Shown here in pieces: positions 52,584 through 61,059 of a stretch of DNA of 64,000 bases. Positions within the stretch are counted from its first letter, which is position 1. Each line of letters opens with the position of its first letter. The stretch is taken from positions 203,365 to 267,364 of the forward strand of contig NZ_LMRR01000045.1 of assembly GCF_001426085.1 (NCBI RefSeq), in the 5' to 3' direction. The notes under the pieces were generated by a model. It was not told where the DNA came from. It was given only the letters and a program-made list of their open reading frames with translations, and searched no databases. A program made the translations under genes and the position numbers. This DNA is from Rhodococcus sp. Leaf278. GTDB taxonomy: Bacteria; Actinomycetota; Actinomycetes; Mycobacteriales; Mycobacteriaceae.

Positions 52584-52597
52584 ATGACAGTTGTCAT
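52584..52597. promoter_or_regulatory. Palindrome upstream of ABC exporter operon (operator candidate)
   Basis: ATGACAGTTGTCAT is an inverted repeat with 6-nt arms, 60 nt before the ATG of the ATPase gene. The half sequence AACTGTCAT recurs, inverted, at 52650-52658, overlapping the start codon. This could be the binding site of the response regulator encoded downstream. Confidence 0.3.
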
Positions 52598-52656
52598 CGT
52601 GCAATCGTGACGCTCGGTCGAGGTGCATGGGCTCGGACCGCAGCAGAGTAACTGTC

Positions 52657-53586
52657 ATGACCACAACGAAGGCAGTCGAACTGCGAGGCGTCACCAAGAC
52701 ATACGGATCGGTCCGTGCGGTGGACGGGCTGAGCCTGTCGATCGAACCGGGCGAGGTCGTCGCATTCCTCGGACCCAACGGAGCCGGAAAGACGACGACC
52801 ATCGATATGATGCTCGGCCTGGCAGCACCCACCACCGGCACGGTCTCGGTGTTCGGGGGAACGCCCGCCGACGCCATCGCCCAGGGCCGAATCTCCGCCG
52901 TTATGCAGACCGGTGGGTTGCTCCGCGACCTGACCGTCCGCGAAACCGTCGAGCTGACATCGGCACTGTTCGCCCACACCCGCTCGGTGAAGGAAGTGCT
53001 GACCCGGGCCGGCATCGCCGACATCGGCGACCGTCGAGTGGCGAAATGCTCCGGCGGCCAGCAACAGCGACTGCGATTCGCACTGGCCCTGTTGCCCGAT
53101 CCGGATCTGTTGGTACTGGACGAGCCGACCACCGGCATGGACGTCGAGGGTCGTCGCGACTTCTGGAACGCCATTCGCCAGGACGCAAGTACCGGCCGAA
53201 CGGTGCTGTTCGCAACGCACTACCTCGACGAGGCCGACGCCTACGCCGACCGGATCGTGCTGGTGCGGCACGGCAAGATCGTCGCCGACGGTAGCGCCGC
53301 CGAGGTGAAGAACTTGGCTGCTGGACGCACCGTCACCGCCACGCTCCCCGGCGTCGACCGGTCCATGTTGCTGTCTCTGCCGGGGGTGGACCGCGTCGAG
53401 ACTCGCGGCGACCGGGTGATCGTGCACGGACGGGACTCCGATTCCGTGGCCCGATTCCTGCTCAACGACGCGCATGCGACCGACCTGGAAATCGTCTCGC
53501 GCAACCTCGAGGACGCGTTCCTCGCCCTGACCACCGATTCCGAGAACGACCCAGCCGCACACAACCTCACCGGGAGCATCCGATGA
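52657..53586 (+). CDS. ABC-2 type exporter ATP-binding protein
   Basis: 309 residues. Walker A GPNGAGKTTT, signature CSGGQQQRLRFALAL, Walker B LLVLDEPTTGMD, H-loop ATHYLDEAD. The layout and C-terminal extension fit drug or lantibiotic exporters (DrrA/BcrA-like). It overlaps the permease gene by ATGA and is followed by a two-component system. The exported compound is unknown. Confidence 0.9.
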   Translation: MTTTKAVELRGVTKTYGSVRAVDGLSLSIEPGEVVAFLGPNGAGKTTTIDMMLGLAAPTTGTVSVFGGTPADAIAQGRISAVMQTGGLLRDLTVRETVELTSALFAHTRSVKEVLTRAGIADIGDRRVAKCSGGQQQRLRFALALLPDPDLLVLDEPTTGMDVEGRRDFWNAIRQDASTGRTVLFATHYLDEADAYADRIVLVRHGKIVADGSAAEVKNLAAGRTVTATLPGVDRSMLLSLPGVDRVETRGDRVIVHGRDSDSVARFLLNDAHATDLEIVSRNLEDAFLALTTDSENDPAAHNLTGSIR

Positions 53587-54386
53587 CCACGACCACGCAC
53601 ACTGCAGCCACGCGCACACCTGCCAGAGCTGTTGCCTGGGGCGGCTTTTCGCCCACCTTCCTCGGACTGGAGATTCGCAGGCTGTTCCGAAACAAGCGGA
53701 CGCTGATCTTCACGTTGGTGATGCCGCCGGTGTTCTTCGTCATCTTCGGTACGCAGTCGGACTTCAAGACCGACTACTCCTTTGCACACGGCAACGTCAC
53801 GGGCTACATCGCCATCAGCATGGCCGTCTACGGAGCGATGCTGGCCACGACCAGTGGGGGAGCGATGGTCTCAGTCGAACGGGCTCAGGGGTGGAGCAGG
53901 CAGCTCCGCCTGACGCCGTTGAAGCCCGTTGCCTACATCATCACCAAGGTCCTGGTGGCCATGACGATGGGTGCCGCTGCGATCGTCGTGGTCTTCGTCG
54001 TCGCGAAATTCTTCGGAGCCGACATGCCGATCTGGGTGTGGATTGCCTGCGGAGTGATCGCCTGGCTGGGCTCAGCAGTGTTTGCCGCGTTCGGCCTGTT
54101 CATGGGGTACCTGCTGCCCTCGGAGAACGTCATGCAAATCCTCGGACCGGTGCTGGCCTTCCTCGCCCTGGCCGGCGGACTGTTCGTCCCGCTCGGCGAC
54201 AGCGGCTGGTTCCCGATGCTGGCCAAGTTCACCCCGCTCTACGGCCTGGCCACGGTGGCCAGAGCGCCGTTCACGTCCGCCGACGCGGGCACCCTTGCCA
54301 TCGCAGTGGTGAACCTGCTGGTGTGGGCCGCGGTGTTCGTAGCCGGAGCGGCCCTGCTGTTCCGAAAAGACACCAAGCGTGCCTGA
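53583..54386 (+). CDS. ABC-2 type exporter permease
   Basis: 267 residues with six hydrophobic segments; the N-terminal helix entry GLEIRRLFRNKRTLIFTLVMP and YLLPSENVMQILGPVLAFLA fit the ABC-2 permease family. It works with the ATPase upstream (ATGA overlap). Its stop overlaps the GTG of the histidine kinase by 8 nt. Confidence 0.9.
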   Translation: MTTTTHTAATRTPARAVAWGGFSPTFLGLEIRRLFRNKRTLIFTLVMPPVFFVIFGTQSDFKTDYSFAHGNVTGYIAISMAVYGAMLATTSGGAMVSVERAQGWSRQLRLTPLKPVAYIITKVLVAMTMGAAAIVVVFVVAKFFGADMPIWVWIACGVIAWLGSAVFAAFGLFMGYLLPSENVMQILGPVLAFLALAGGLFVPLGDSGWFPMLAKFTPLYGLATVARAPFTSADAGTLAIAVVNLLVWAAVFVAGAALLFRKDTKRA

Positions 54387-55542
54387 CGCCGAAACCACCG
54401 ATCGTGTCGCCCACGGAGATACCGTGGGCGACATGACCACGTTCACCGCCGATCTGCCGGAGGGGCGGGTCTGGCGATACGGCTGGATGTTCGGGGCCAT
54501 CTGGCTCATCTACCTGATCTATCCGTTGAACGAGATTCTGTCCTTGGAGTCACTGGCGGCACGGGTTCTGGGCATTGCCGCGATCGTCGGGTTCGGGGTC
54601 GTTTTCACCGTCACCTTCTGGCGCTTTCGCAACGGTCACCGTCGCGGGAATCCCCTGCCGGTGTGGCAGGGTTGGATCGCGCTCGGGGCAATGCTGGCAC
54701 TCACCGTGGCCATGAGCGCCCTGATCGGAACCACCGGGTTCGGCGCAACCATCTACATCGCCGTGCTGGGAATGATGACGTTGCCGGTTCGGCAAGCGTG
54801 GTCGTTGGTCGCGGTGATGGTGGTGATCATCGAAGTGGCACCGCGGGTCATCGCGACCTGGGAGCCCGACAACTTCTTCGCGTTTCAGTTGCTGATCAGC
54901 GCAGCCGCTGCATGGGGCATCACGCAGGTATTCCAGCGCAACCACGAATTGGCCGTAGCGAGGCAACAATTGGCCGATCTGGCCATCGTCGCCGAACGGG
55001 AGCGAATGAGCCGAGACGTTCACGACATTCTGGGTCATTCTCTGACGGTCATCACCGTCAAGAGCGAACTGGCCGGACGGCTGCTCGAGATCGATGCCGC
55101 GCGAGCTGCAGTCGAGATTGCCGAGGTGGAAACCCTTGCCCGGCAAGCACTCGCCGATGTTCGCAGCACCGTCGGCGGTATGCGCCAGATCGACATCGGT
55201 ACCGAATTGGCCAGTGCGCGAACAGCACTTGTCGCCGCAGCCATCGATGTCGACCTGCCGGGCGACGCCGATGCGGTGCCACTGAGGCATCGCGAACTGT
55301 TCGGTTGGGTCCTACGTGAAGCGGTGACCAACGTGGTTCGACACTCGCACGCGCAACACTGCCGAGTGGCGCTGACGCCGTCGAGCATTTCCATAGTCGA
55401 CGACGGATGCGGACCGGCCGAGGACACCTGCGGGGGAAACGGGCTCCGCGGGTTGGGTGAACGCGTGAGCGCCGCTGGTGGTTCACTGACGGTCGCCCGG
55501 GTTCCGACCGGCGGATTCAAGGTGGAGGTCTCGGCACCATGA
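54379..55542 (+). CDS. Sensor histidine kinase (DesK-like)
   Basis: 387 residues: about five or six membrane helices in the first 180 residues, HisKA_3 phosphoacceptor motif RDVHDILGHS with His near 215, and a HATPase domain (REAVTNVVRHS; GNGLRGLGERV). This is the NarL-associated DesK/LiaS-like class. GTG 54379 overlaps the permease; GTG 54424 and ATG 54433 are shorter alternatives. With the exporter it probably senses the compound exported (inference). Confidence 0.9.
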   Translation: MPDAETTDRVAHGDTVGDMTTFTADLPEGRVWRYGWMFGAIWLIYLIYPLNEILSLESLAARVLGIAAIVGFGVVFTVTFWRFRNGHRRGNPLPVWQGWIALGAMLALTVAMSALIGTTGFGATIYIAVLGMMTLPVRQAWSLVAVMVVIIEVAPRVIATWEPDNFFAFQLLISAAAAWGITQVFQRNHELAVARQQLADLAIVAERERMSRDVHDILGHSLTVITVKSELAGRLLEIDAARAAVEIAEVETLARQALADVRSTVGGMRQIDIGTELASARTALVAAAIDVDLPGDADAVPLRHRELFGWVLREAVTNVVRHSHAQHCRVALTPSSISIVDDGCGPAEDTCGGNGLRGLGERVSAAGGSLTVARVPTGGFKVEVSAP

Positions 55543-56147
55543 GCATCAGACTGTTGCTGGCCGACGATCAGGCTCTGGTGCGGGGAGCGCTCGCAGCGCT
55601 GCTGGGGCTCGAACACGACCTCGACATCGTCGCCGAGGTGGGACGCGGCGACGAAGTGCTGTCGGCGGTTCTCGAACACCGACCCGATGTCGTCCTGCTC
55701 GACGTGGAAATGCCGGGAAAGAACGGAATCGACGTCGCCGCCGAGCTGGCTGTGGCGGCACCCGAGTCGAGAGTGTTGATCGTCACCACGTTCGGAAGGC
55801 CCGGATATCTGCGCCGCGCAATCGATGCCGGAGCCTCCGGTTTCGTCGTCAAAGACACCCCGGCAAAGCAATTGGCCGACGCCGTACGACGGGTCCACAT
55901 GGGTCTGCGCGTCGTCGATCCTGCACTCGCAACCGAGACGCTCACCGACGGCGTTTCGCCGCTGACGGCCCGTGAGCAGGAAGTTCTTCGGGCAGCAGCG
56001 CAGGGTGGAACGGCAGGATCCATCGCGGCCCAAGTGCACCTGTCGGAGGGGACCGTCCGCAACCACCTGTCGTCCGCGATAGGCAAGACCGGTACCACCA
56101 CCCGTGCGGAAGCGGTCCGAGTGGCCGAGGACCGCGGGTGGCTGTAG
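55539..56147 (+). CDS. Response regulator, NarL/LuxR family
   Basis: 202 residues: receiver domain with acidic pair LLADDQ and phosphoacceptor Asp55 (VVLLDVEMPG), and a C-terminal LuxR-type helix-turn-helix (AQVHLSEGTVRNHLSSAIGK). ATGA overlap with the kinase. Most likely regulates this same four-gene operon. Confidence 0.93.
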   Translation: MSIRLLLADDQALVRGALAALLGLEHDLDIVAEVGRGDEVLSAVLEHRPDVVLLDVEMPGKNGIDVAAELAVAAPESRVLIVTTFGRPGYLRRAIDAGASGFVVKDTPAKQLADAVRRVHMGLRVVDPALATETLTDGVSPLTAREQEVLRAAAQGGTAGSIAAQVHLSEGTVRNHLSSAIGKTGTTTRAEAVRVAEDRGWL

Positions 56148-56202
56148 CTCCCACGGGGCGCGCCGTGACCGAAGCGATGCGCGGGCCTGGCAAACTCGAG
56201 GG

Positions 56203-56919
56203 GTGAATTCAACTCTCGACCGAGACCCGTACGGCGACCCGTACGACGACCGGTATGCCTCGGACCCCGGTCCCGAGCGCCTCGGCTTCTTCGGAACGCT
56301 GGGTCGCTGGACCGGTCGGCTGGTCGCGGGAGTGGTCCTGATGGCGGTGGTACTGGTCGCAGGAACTGCGATCCGGGTGTGGCAGGTTGCTCGCATCGAC
56401 GACTACTCCAAGGCCGACGCCATCGTCGTACTGGGCGCGGCGCAGTACAGCGGTACGCCGTCGACGGTGTTCGAGGCACGCTTGGCACAAGCCGCGGCGC
56501 TGTACGAGCGAGGCATCGCCCCCGAGATCGTCACCGTCGGCGGCAAGCAGGAAGGCGACCTCTTCACCGAGGCGGCGTCGGGTCGCAACTATCTGATCGA
56601 GCAGGGAGTGCCCGCGGACGCCATCGTGGCCGTCGAGACCGGGTCGGACACGCTCGAAAGCATCGAGGCCGTGAGTGACACACTCCGCGTCGAGGGCAAG
56701 TCGTCGGTGGTGCTGGTCAGTGATCCGTGGCATTCGCTGCGTACTCGAACCATGGCGCGTGACGCCGGGCTGGATGCATGGACCTCACCGACGCGTACCG
56801 GCCCGGCCGTCTACACCCGAGAGTCCCAGGCACACGGAATTGCCAGGGAGACAGGCGCACTGCTGTGGTACCAGCTGACTCACTTCACGGCAGACTTCTC
56901 CTACACGGCAGGCCAGTGA
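56203..56919 (+). CDS. YdcF/DUF218 family membrane protein
   Basis: 238 residues: acidic N terminus, one membrane helix (LVAGVVLMAVVLVAGTAIRV, about residues 42-62) and an extracytoplasmic DUF218 domain (ADAIVVLGAAQYSGTPSTVF; IVTVGGKQEGD; SSVVLVSDPWHSLRT). Related proteins such as SanA/ElyC act in the cell envelope. The GTG 56203 gives a natural start. dgt begins 1 nt after the stop. Confidence 0.87.
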   Translation: MNSTLDRDPYGDPYDDRYASDPGPERLGFFGTLGRWTGRLVAGVVLMAVVLVAGTAIRVWQVARIDDYSKADAIVVLGAAQYSGTPSTVFEARLAQAAALYERGIAPEIVTVGGKQEGDLFTEAASGRNYLIEQGVPADAIVAVETGSDTLESIEAVSDTLRVEGKSSVVLVSDPWHSLRTRTMARDAGLDAWTSPTRTGPAVYTRESQAHGIARETGALLWYQLTHFTADFSYTAGQ

Positions 56920-56920
56920 C

Positions 56921-58195
56921 ATGACCGGCTCCTACTCGGCGCACGACGTCGAACGATTCGTCACCGAACCCCCGAAGACGGCCGGACTGAAACCGGGGAC
57001 GAACAACGCGTCGCACAGAAGTGCTTTTGCCCGCGACCGGGCGCGGGTGCTGCATTGCGCCGCACTGCGTCGTCTCGCAGACAAGACCCAGGTGACCGGG
57101 CCTCGCGACGGAGACACTCCGCGGACTCGGCTCACACATTCGCTGGAAGTCGCGCAGATCGGCCGCAGCATCGCCGAGGGACTCGGCAGCGACCCCGATC
57201 TGGTCGATCTTGCGGGATTGGCGCACGACATAGGCCATCCTCCGTACGGCCACAACGGTGAACGGGCCCTCGACGAAGTCGCCACCGACTGTGGTGGGTT
57301 CGAGGGCAACGCGCAGAACCTCCGCATTCTCACCGGACTCGAGCCCAAGATCCTCGACGCCGACGGGCGCAGTGCGGGATTGAACCTGACCCGAGCCTCT
57401 CTCGATGCCGCGACCAAGTATCCGTGGATCCGGCCGGCACCGGGCGCGAAATTCGGTGCCTACGACGACGACTCCGCGATTCTGGGCTGGGTACGTGACG
57501 GTGCACCGGACAAGCGCAAATGTCTCGAAGCGCAGACCATGGATTGGTCCGACGACGTTGCCTACTCGGTACACGATGTGGAGGACGGCGTCATCGACGC
57601 CCGCATCGATCTACGGGCGCTGGCCGATCCGATCGAACAGCGGGCCCTGGCGGAACTCGGTGTCTCGGAATTTCGCGGACTCGACGTCGACGAGCTGATC
57701 GACGCCGCGGGCCGGTTGTCGAGGATGCCCGTCGTGATCGCCGTCGGACGGTACGACGGCACTCTCGAAGCGTCCGTCGCACTCAAGCACATGACGAGCG
57801 AACTGGTCGGGCGCTTCGCGACCGCCGCGATCGAAGGCACTCACGAGAAATACGGCACCGCGCCGTTGAGTCGATACAACGCGGACCTCGTGGTGCCGTC
57901 GATCGTCGGCTCGGAAGTGGCACTGCTCAAAACCATGGCGCTGCGGTACGTGATGTCCGACGCCGGTCACAAGATCCGCCAGGAGCGTCAACGCGACCGA
58001 ATTCACCGCGTCGCCGAGTGGTTGCTGCGGTCGGCGCCAGGGGAGCTGGACCCCATTCTGGTGCCCGCGTGGCAACGCGCGAACAGTGACGCCGAACGGA
58101 CTCGCGTCGTGGTGGATCAGATCGCGTCGTACACCGAAAGTCGACTCGAACTGGTGGACAAGCGGTCTCTCGGGGCTCAGGCCAGCTGGGGTTGA
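56921..58195 (+). CDS. dgt: Deoxyguanosinetriphosphate triphosphohydrolase-like protein
   Basis: 424 residues of the HD superfamily: RTRLTHSLEVAQIGRSIAEG (first His, about residue 73) and DLAGLAHDIGHPPYGHNGE (His-Asp, about residue 100). Hydrolyses dNTPs to nucleoside and triphosphate. The clean placement before dnaG is conserved in actinobacteria. ATG 1 nt after the DUF218 stop. Confidence 0.94.
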   Translation: MTGSYSAHDVERFVTEPPKTAGLKPGTNNASHRSAFARDRARVLHCAALRRLADKTQVTGPRDGDTPRTRLTHSLEVAQIGRSIAEGLGSDPDLVDLAGLAHDIGHPPYGHNGERALDEVATDCGGFEGNAQNLRILTGLEPKILDADGRSAGLNLTRASLDAATKYPWIRPAPGAKFGAYDDDSAILGWVRDGAPDKRKCLEAQTMDWSDDVAYSVHDVEDGVIDARIDLRALADPIEQRALAELGVSEFRGLDVDELIDAAGRLSRMPVVIAVGRYDGTLEASVALKHMTSELVGRFATAAIEGTHEKYGTAPLSRYNADLVVPSIVGSEVALLKTMALRYVMSDAGHKIRQERQRDRIHRVAEWLLRSAPGELDPILVPAWQRANSDAERTRVVVDQIASYTESRLELVDKRSLGAQASWG

Positions 58196-58237
58196 TCGCG
58201 CTGCCGAGGGTGTCTGGTTCAGCGCTAGACTCCAGTC

Positions 58238-60154
58238 GTGGCCGGCCGAATTCCTGAACGTGACATTGCCGCCATTCGCGAACGCACACGGATCGAGGAC
58301 ATAGTCGGCGACTACGTCTCGCTCAAGCGCGCGGGCGGCGATTCCATGAAGGGGTTGTGCCCCTTCCACGACGAGAAGTCTCCGTCCTTCCATGTGCGGC
58401 CCAACCACGGTCACTATCACTGCTTCGGTTGCGGCGAGGGCGGTGATGCCTACTCCTTCCTCCAGAAGATCGAGCACATCTCCTTCGTCGAGGCCGTCGA
58501 GCAACTCGCCGACCGGCTGAACTATTCGATCTCCTACGAGGGCGGAGGGCCATCGGTTCAACGTGACCGAGGGACCCGCGCGCGCCTGATCGCCGCGAAC
58601 GCCGCAGCTCAGGAGTTCTACGCCGGTAGGCTCAGCGGGCCCGACGCACAGGCCGCGCGGGACTATCTGACCGAACGCAACTTCGACGGCCACGCCGCAC
58701 TGGCTTACGGCTGCGGATACGCACCCGACGGCTGGGACACTCTCACCAAACACCTGCTGGGCAAGGGCTTCGAGGCCAAGGAGATAGTCGACGCCGGCCT
58801 GGCGACACCCGGCAAGCGGGGCACGCCCATCGACCGTTTCCGGCGCCGACTGGTGTGGCCCATTCGCAGTCAGAGCGGGGACGTCATCGGTTTCGGTGCC
58901 CGCAAACTGTTCGACGACGACACGATGCCGGGTAAATACATCAACACCCCGGAAACCATGTTGTACAAGAAGTCTCAGGTGTTGTTCGGTCTCGACTTGG
59001 CGCGCAAGGAGATCGCGAAGTCCCATCAGGCTGTCATCGTCGAGGGCTACACCGACGTGATGGCGATGCATCTGGCCGGAGTCAAGACGGCCGTGGCGTC
59101 GTGCGGTACCGCATTCGGCGAGGACCACCTGGCCATGCTCCGCCGATTGATGATGGACGACAGCTACTTTCGCGGTGAAGTGATCTACACCTTCGACGGA
59201 GACGATGCAGGTCAGGCCGCCGCCATGAAGGCCTTCGAGGGTGATCAGAAGATTGCCGGACAGACCTTCGTCGCCGTGGCACCGGACGGAATGGATCCCT
59301 GCGACCTGCGTTTGAAGTCCGGCGACAACGCCGTTCGCGATCTGGTCGCCAGGCGTACCCCGATGTTTGCGTTCGTGGTCAAATCGCTACTGCGAGAACA
59401 TGATCTGGATACCCCCGAGGGGCGCGTCGAAGCTCTGAAGCGAACCGTGCCCGTGGTCGCCCGCATCAAGGATGCGTCGCTGCGGGACGAGTACGCACGG
59501 CAGCTGGCCGGCTGGACCGGCTGGGACGACACCGCGATGGTGCTTGCCCGCGTGCGCGACGAGGCGAAGAAGGGCGCTCGGGGCGAGACCAGCGGCAAGC
59601 GGGTGCCGTTCGAGAAGCGTCAGACGACGCCGACCGAGGCTCCGGCCGGGCCGCCGCGTCCCAACCCCACCGATCCGTCTCTGTGGCCGCAGCGGGAGGC
59701 TCTCAAGGCGGTACTGCAGATGCCTGCAATGGCAGGCACGGTGTTCGACTCGCTCCCACCGGAAAGCTTCCATCACCCGGCGTACTCGGCTGTGCGCGAC
59801 GCGGTGGCTGCTGCCGGAGGAACCGCCGCGGGACTGGGCGGAGGGGAGTGGGTGGATGCCGTGGCCAAGCAGGCCAAGGACGCCGTGGTGGTGTCGTTGG
59901 TGACCGAGCTGGCCGTCGACCCGATGCGGGTGGCCGACGACGCACTCACGCGCTATATCTCGGGTGTTCTCGCCAGGCTGCAGGAGGTATGGGTCGGCCA
60001 ACAAGTGGCAGAACTCAAGTCGAAGCTGCAGCGCATGTCACCGGTCGAGAAGCCCGACGACTACAACGCGTTGTTCGGCGATCTGATCGCCCTCGAGCAG
60101 TACCGCCGGAGTCTGCTCGAGCTCGCCGTCGGAAGTGTCGCCGAGGTCGGTTAG
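58238..60154 (+). CDS. dnaG: DNA primase
   Basis: Makes RNA primers for replication. 638 residues: zinc-binding domain (CPFHDEKSPSFHV and YHCFGCGEGGD, residues 41-65), TOPRIM core (VIVEGYTDVMAMHLAGV, about 267; TFDGDDAGQAA), and a C-terminal helicase-binding domain. GTG start at 58238, 42 nt after dgt. Its 3' end overlaps the convergent small gene by 4 nt. Confidence 0.96.
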   Translation: MAGRIPERDIAAIRERTRIEDIVGDYVSLKRAGGDSMKGLCPFHDEKSPSFHVRPNHGHYHCFGCGEGGDAYSFLQKIEHISFVEAVEQLADRLNYSISYEGGGPSVQRDRGTRARLIAANAAAQEFYAGRLSGPDAQAARDYLTERNFDGHAALAYGCGYAPDGWDTLTKHLLGKGFEAKEIVDAGLATPGKRGTPIDRFRRRLVWPIRSQSGDVIGFGARKLFDDDTMPGKYINTPETMLYKKSQVLFGLDLARKEIAKSHQAVIVEGYTDVMAMHLAGVKTAVASCGTAFGEDHLAMLRRLMMDDSYFRGEVIYTFDGDDAGQAAAMKAFEGDQKIAGQTFVAVAPDGMDPCDLRLKSGDNAVRDLVARRTPMFAFVVKSLLREHDLDTPEGRVEALKRTVPVVARIKDASLRDEYARQLAGWTGWDDTAMVLARVRDEAKKGARGETSGKRVPFEKRQTTPTEAPAGPPRPNPTDPSLWPQREALKAVLQMPAMAGTVFDSLPPESFHHPAYSAVRDAVAAAGGTAAGLGGGEWVDAVAKQAKDAVVVSLVTELAVDPMRVADDALTRYISGVLARLQEVWVGQQVAELKSKLQRMSPVEKPDDYNALFGDLIALEQYRRSLLELAVGSVAEVG

Positions 60155-60396
60155 CGACGTAGTTGATCGCGCGGAACGTAGACCTGGGTCTCGTCGTCGA
60201 TCGGCTGCATAGGTTCGAGACGCGGCTGGGTGTTGAGGGAATCGGAGAGCTTCTGCCGGCCGACCTCGATGGCCTTCTTGGTAGCCGGAGACGACGCAAC
60301 GGCGTTTGCCGTCTTGCGTATCTGCTCGTACCGGCCCCGGCCGGCCTTGGCACCGAGCACATATGCAGCTCCAGCCGCCAGTACCAAACGAATCAT
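60151..60396 (-). CDS. Small membrane-associated conserved protein (YtxH-like)
   Basis: 81 residues: a short hydrophobic N terminus (MIRLVLAAGAAYVLGAKAGRGRYEQI) and an amphipathic, basic rest. The AGRGRYEQI stretch recurs in YtxH-like actinobacterial proteins of unknown function. AAGGA lies 7-8 nt before ATG 60396, which decides the start against a longer frame. A homologue follows dnaG in mycobacteria (from memory). Confidence 0.8.
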   Translation of the reverse strand: MIRLVLAAGAAYVLGAKAGRGRYEQIRKTANAVASSPATKKAIEVGRQKLSDSLNTQPRLEPMQPIDDETQVYVPRDQLRR

Positions 60397-60494
60397 CAGT
60401 GGGTCCTTCCGTAGAGCGTGCGGCTGTACGTCCATCTTGCCCGACTGCACTCCGGGAAAGCAGGGCGGCTCCGACGAACCTCGAGCAGGGCGAT

Positions 60495-60525
60495 TTGGTA
60501 CTCACCAGGGTGTGTGCGCTATTGT
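60495..60525 (+). promoter_or_regulatory. Possible promoter of tRNA-Asn
   Basis: TTGGTA and TATTGT with a 19-nt spacer, 40 nt upstream of the tRNA. The spacer is longer than ideal; the pair is the only reasonable one in the gap. Confidence 0.3.
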
Positions 60526-60564
60526 TTCCAACGGCTCGCACGAGAGTGTGACGCCGCGAGGTAA

Positions 60565-60637
60565 TCCCCCATAGCTCAATTGGCAGAGCATTCGACTGTT
60601 AATCGAAGGGTTCCTGGTTCGAGTCCAGGTGGGGGAG
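60565..60637 (+). tRNA. tRNA-Asn (anticodon GTT); likely attachment site
   Basis: 73-nt cloverleaf: acceptor TCCCCCA/TGGGGGA, D-arm AGCTCAATTGGCAGAGC, anticodon arm TTCGA-CTGTTAA-TCGAA with anticodon GTT, and T-arm CCTGG-TTCGAGT-CCAGG, discriminator G. CCA is not encoded. Genes to the left are the conserved chromosome, those to the right look phage-like, so its 3' half is probably the attB/attL core of an integrated element. Confidence 0.95.
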
Positions 60638-60910
60638 CTCAGAGCCCCCGTCCGGTCCATCCGGGCGGGGGCTTTCGACTGTCCCCGTCTGCAGCCAGCT
60701 CACCGGAACACCGGTAGCGAGTGCCCAGGCGTTGAAGATCAGCTTCCGCGGTGACGTCTTCCCGCTCTCTGCGTTGGACACGCTCTGGCGAGAAATGCCG
60801 ATTCGTTCCGCAAGCTCGGCCTGTTCGAGGCCGGCCTCTTCGCGCGCAATGCGCAGCCTGTGTCGCGGCTGAATCTCAGGTGCTCGTCCCTGGTCATACA
60901 CGGTTGTCAT
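60599..60910 (-). CDS. XRE-family phage repressor reading into tRNA-Asn
   Basis: 103 residues from ATG 60910: HTH_3 domain (RLRIAREEAGLEQAELAERI, GISRQSVSNAESGK) with the ALATGVPVSWLQTG end typical of actinophage repressors. The last 13 codons (SELPHLDSNQEPF and on) are the complement of the tRNA, and the TAA stop lies in the anticodon loop. A longer frame begins at 61027, but a promoter at 60918-60946 places transcription start at ATG 60910 (leaderless). Opposes an excisionase-like gene across a 139-nt operator region. Confidence 0.8.
   Translation of the reverse strand: MTTVYDQGRAPEIQPRHRLRIAREEAGLEQAELAERIGISRQSVSNAESGKTSPRKLIFNAWALATGVPVSWLQTGTVESPRPDGPDGGSELPHLDSNQEPFD
60644..60672 (+). 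terminator. Terminator downstream of tRNA-Asn
   Basis: 12-bp GC-rich stem (one G-T pair) with a 5-nt loop followed by TTT, 6 nt after the tRNA. It also lies inside the repressor coding region on the other strand, where it encodes a Pro/Asp/Gly-rich linker. Confidence 0.75.
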
Positions 60911-60917
60911 AGTTCGT

Positions 60918-60946
60918 AGCTTAGAACCACGTTCGTAACTTGGCAA
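60918..60946 (-). promoter_or_regulatory. Leaderless repressor promoter with operator
   Basis: On the minus strand TTGCCA (-35) and TAAGCT (-10) are 17 nt apart; the -10 ends 7 nt before ATG 60910. The -35 overlaps one copy of the TGCCAAGTT motif (60937-60945). Two direct copies of TACGAAC flank the -10. Confidence 0.5.
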
Positions 60947-61012
60947 CTGATGCGAACGGTGTGTGTGACGGATAACAACACTAATGTCGCGCAAATTGCT
61001 GATCTCGTAATA

Positions 61013-61059
61013 GTTGACGTGTGCCAAGTTGCACGGTAGAACTTGACCTATGCCAAGTA
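61013..61059 (+). promoter_or_regulatory. Leaderless early promoter with two operator copies
   Basis: TTGACG (61013-61018) and TAGAAC (61037-61042), 18 nt apart, end 7 nt before ATG 61050. TGCCAAGTT (61022-61030) is in the spacer and TGCCAAGTA (61051-61059) overlaps the start codon. Repressor bound to either copy would block this promoter. Confidence 0.5.

Noticed and set aside
60911..61027. Longer repressor starting at 61027
   Set aside because: The extra 39 residues would cross both promoters and operator copies; the promoter at 60918-60946 points to ATG 60910.
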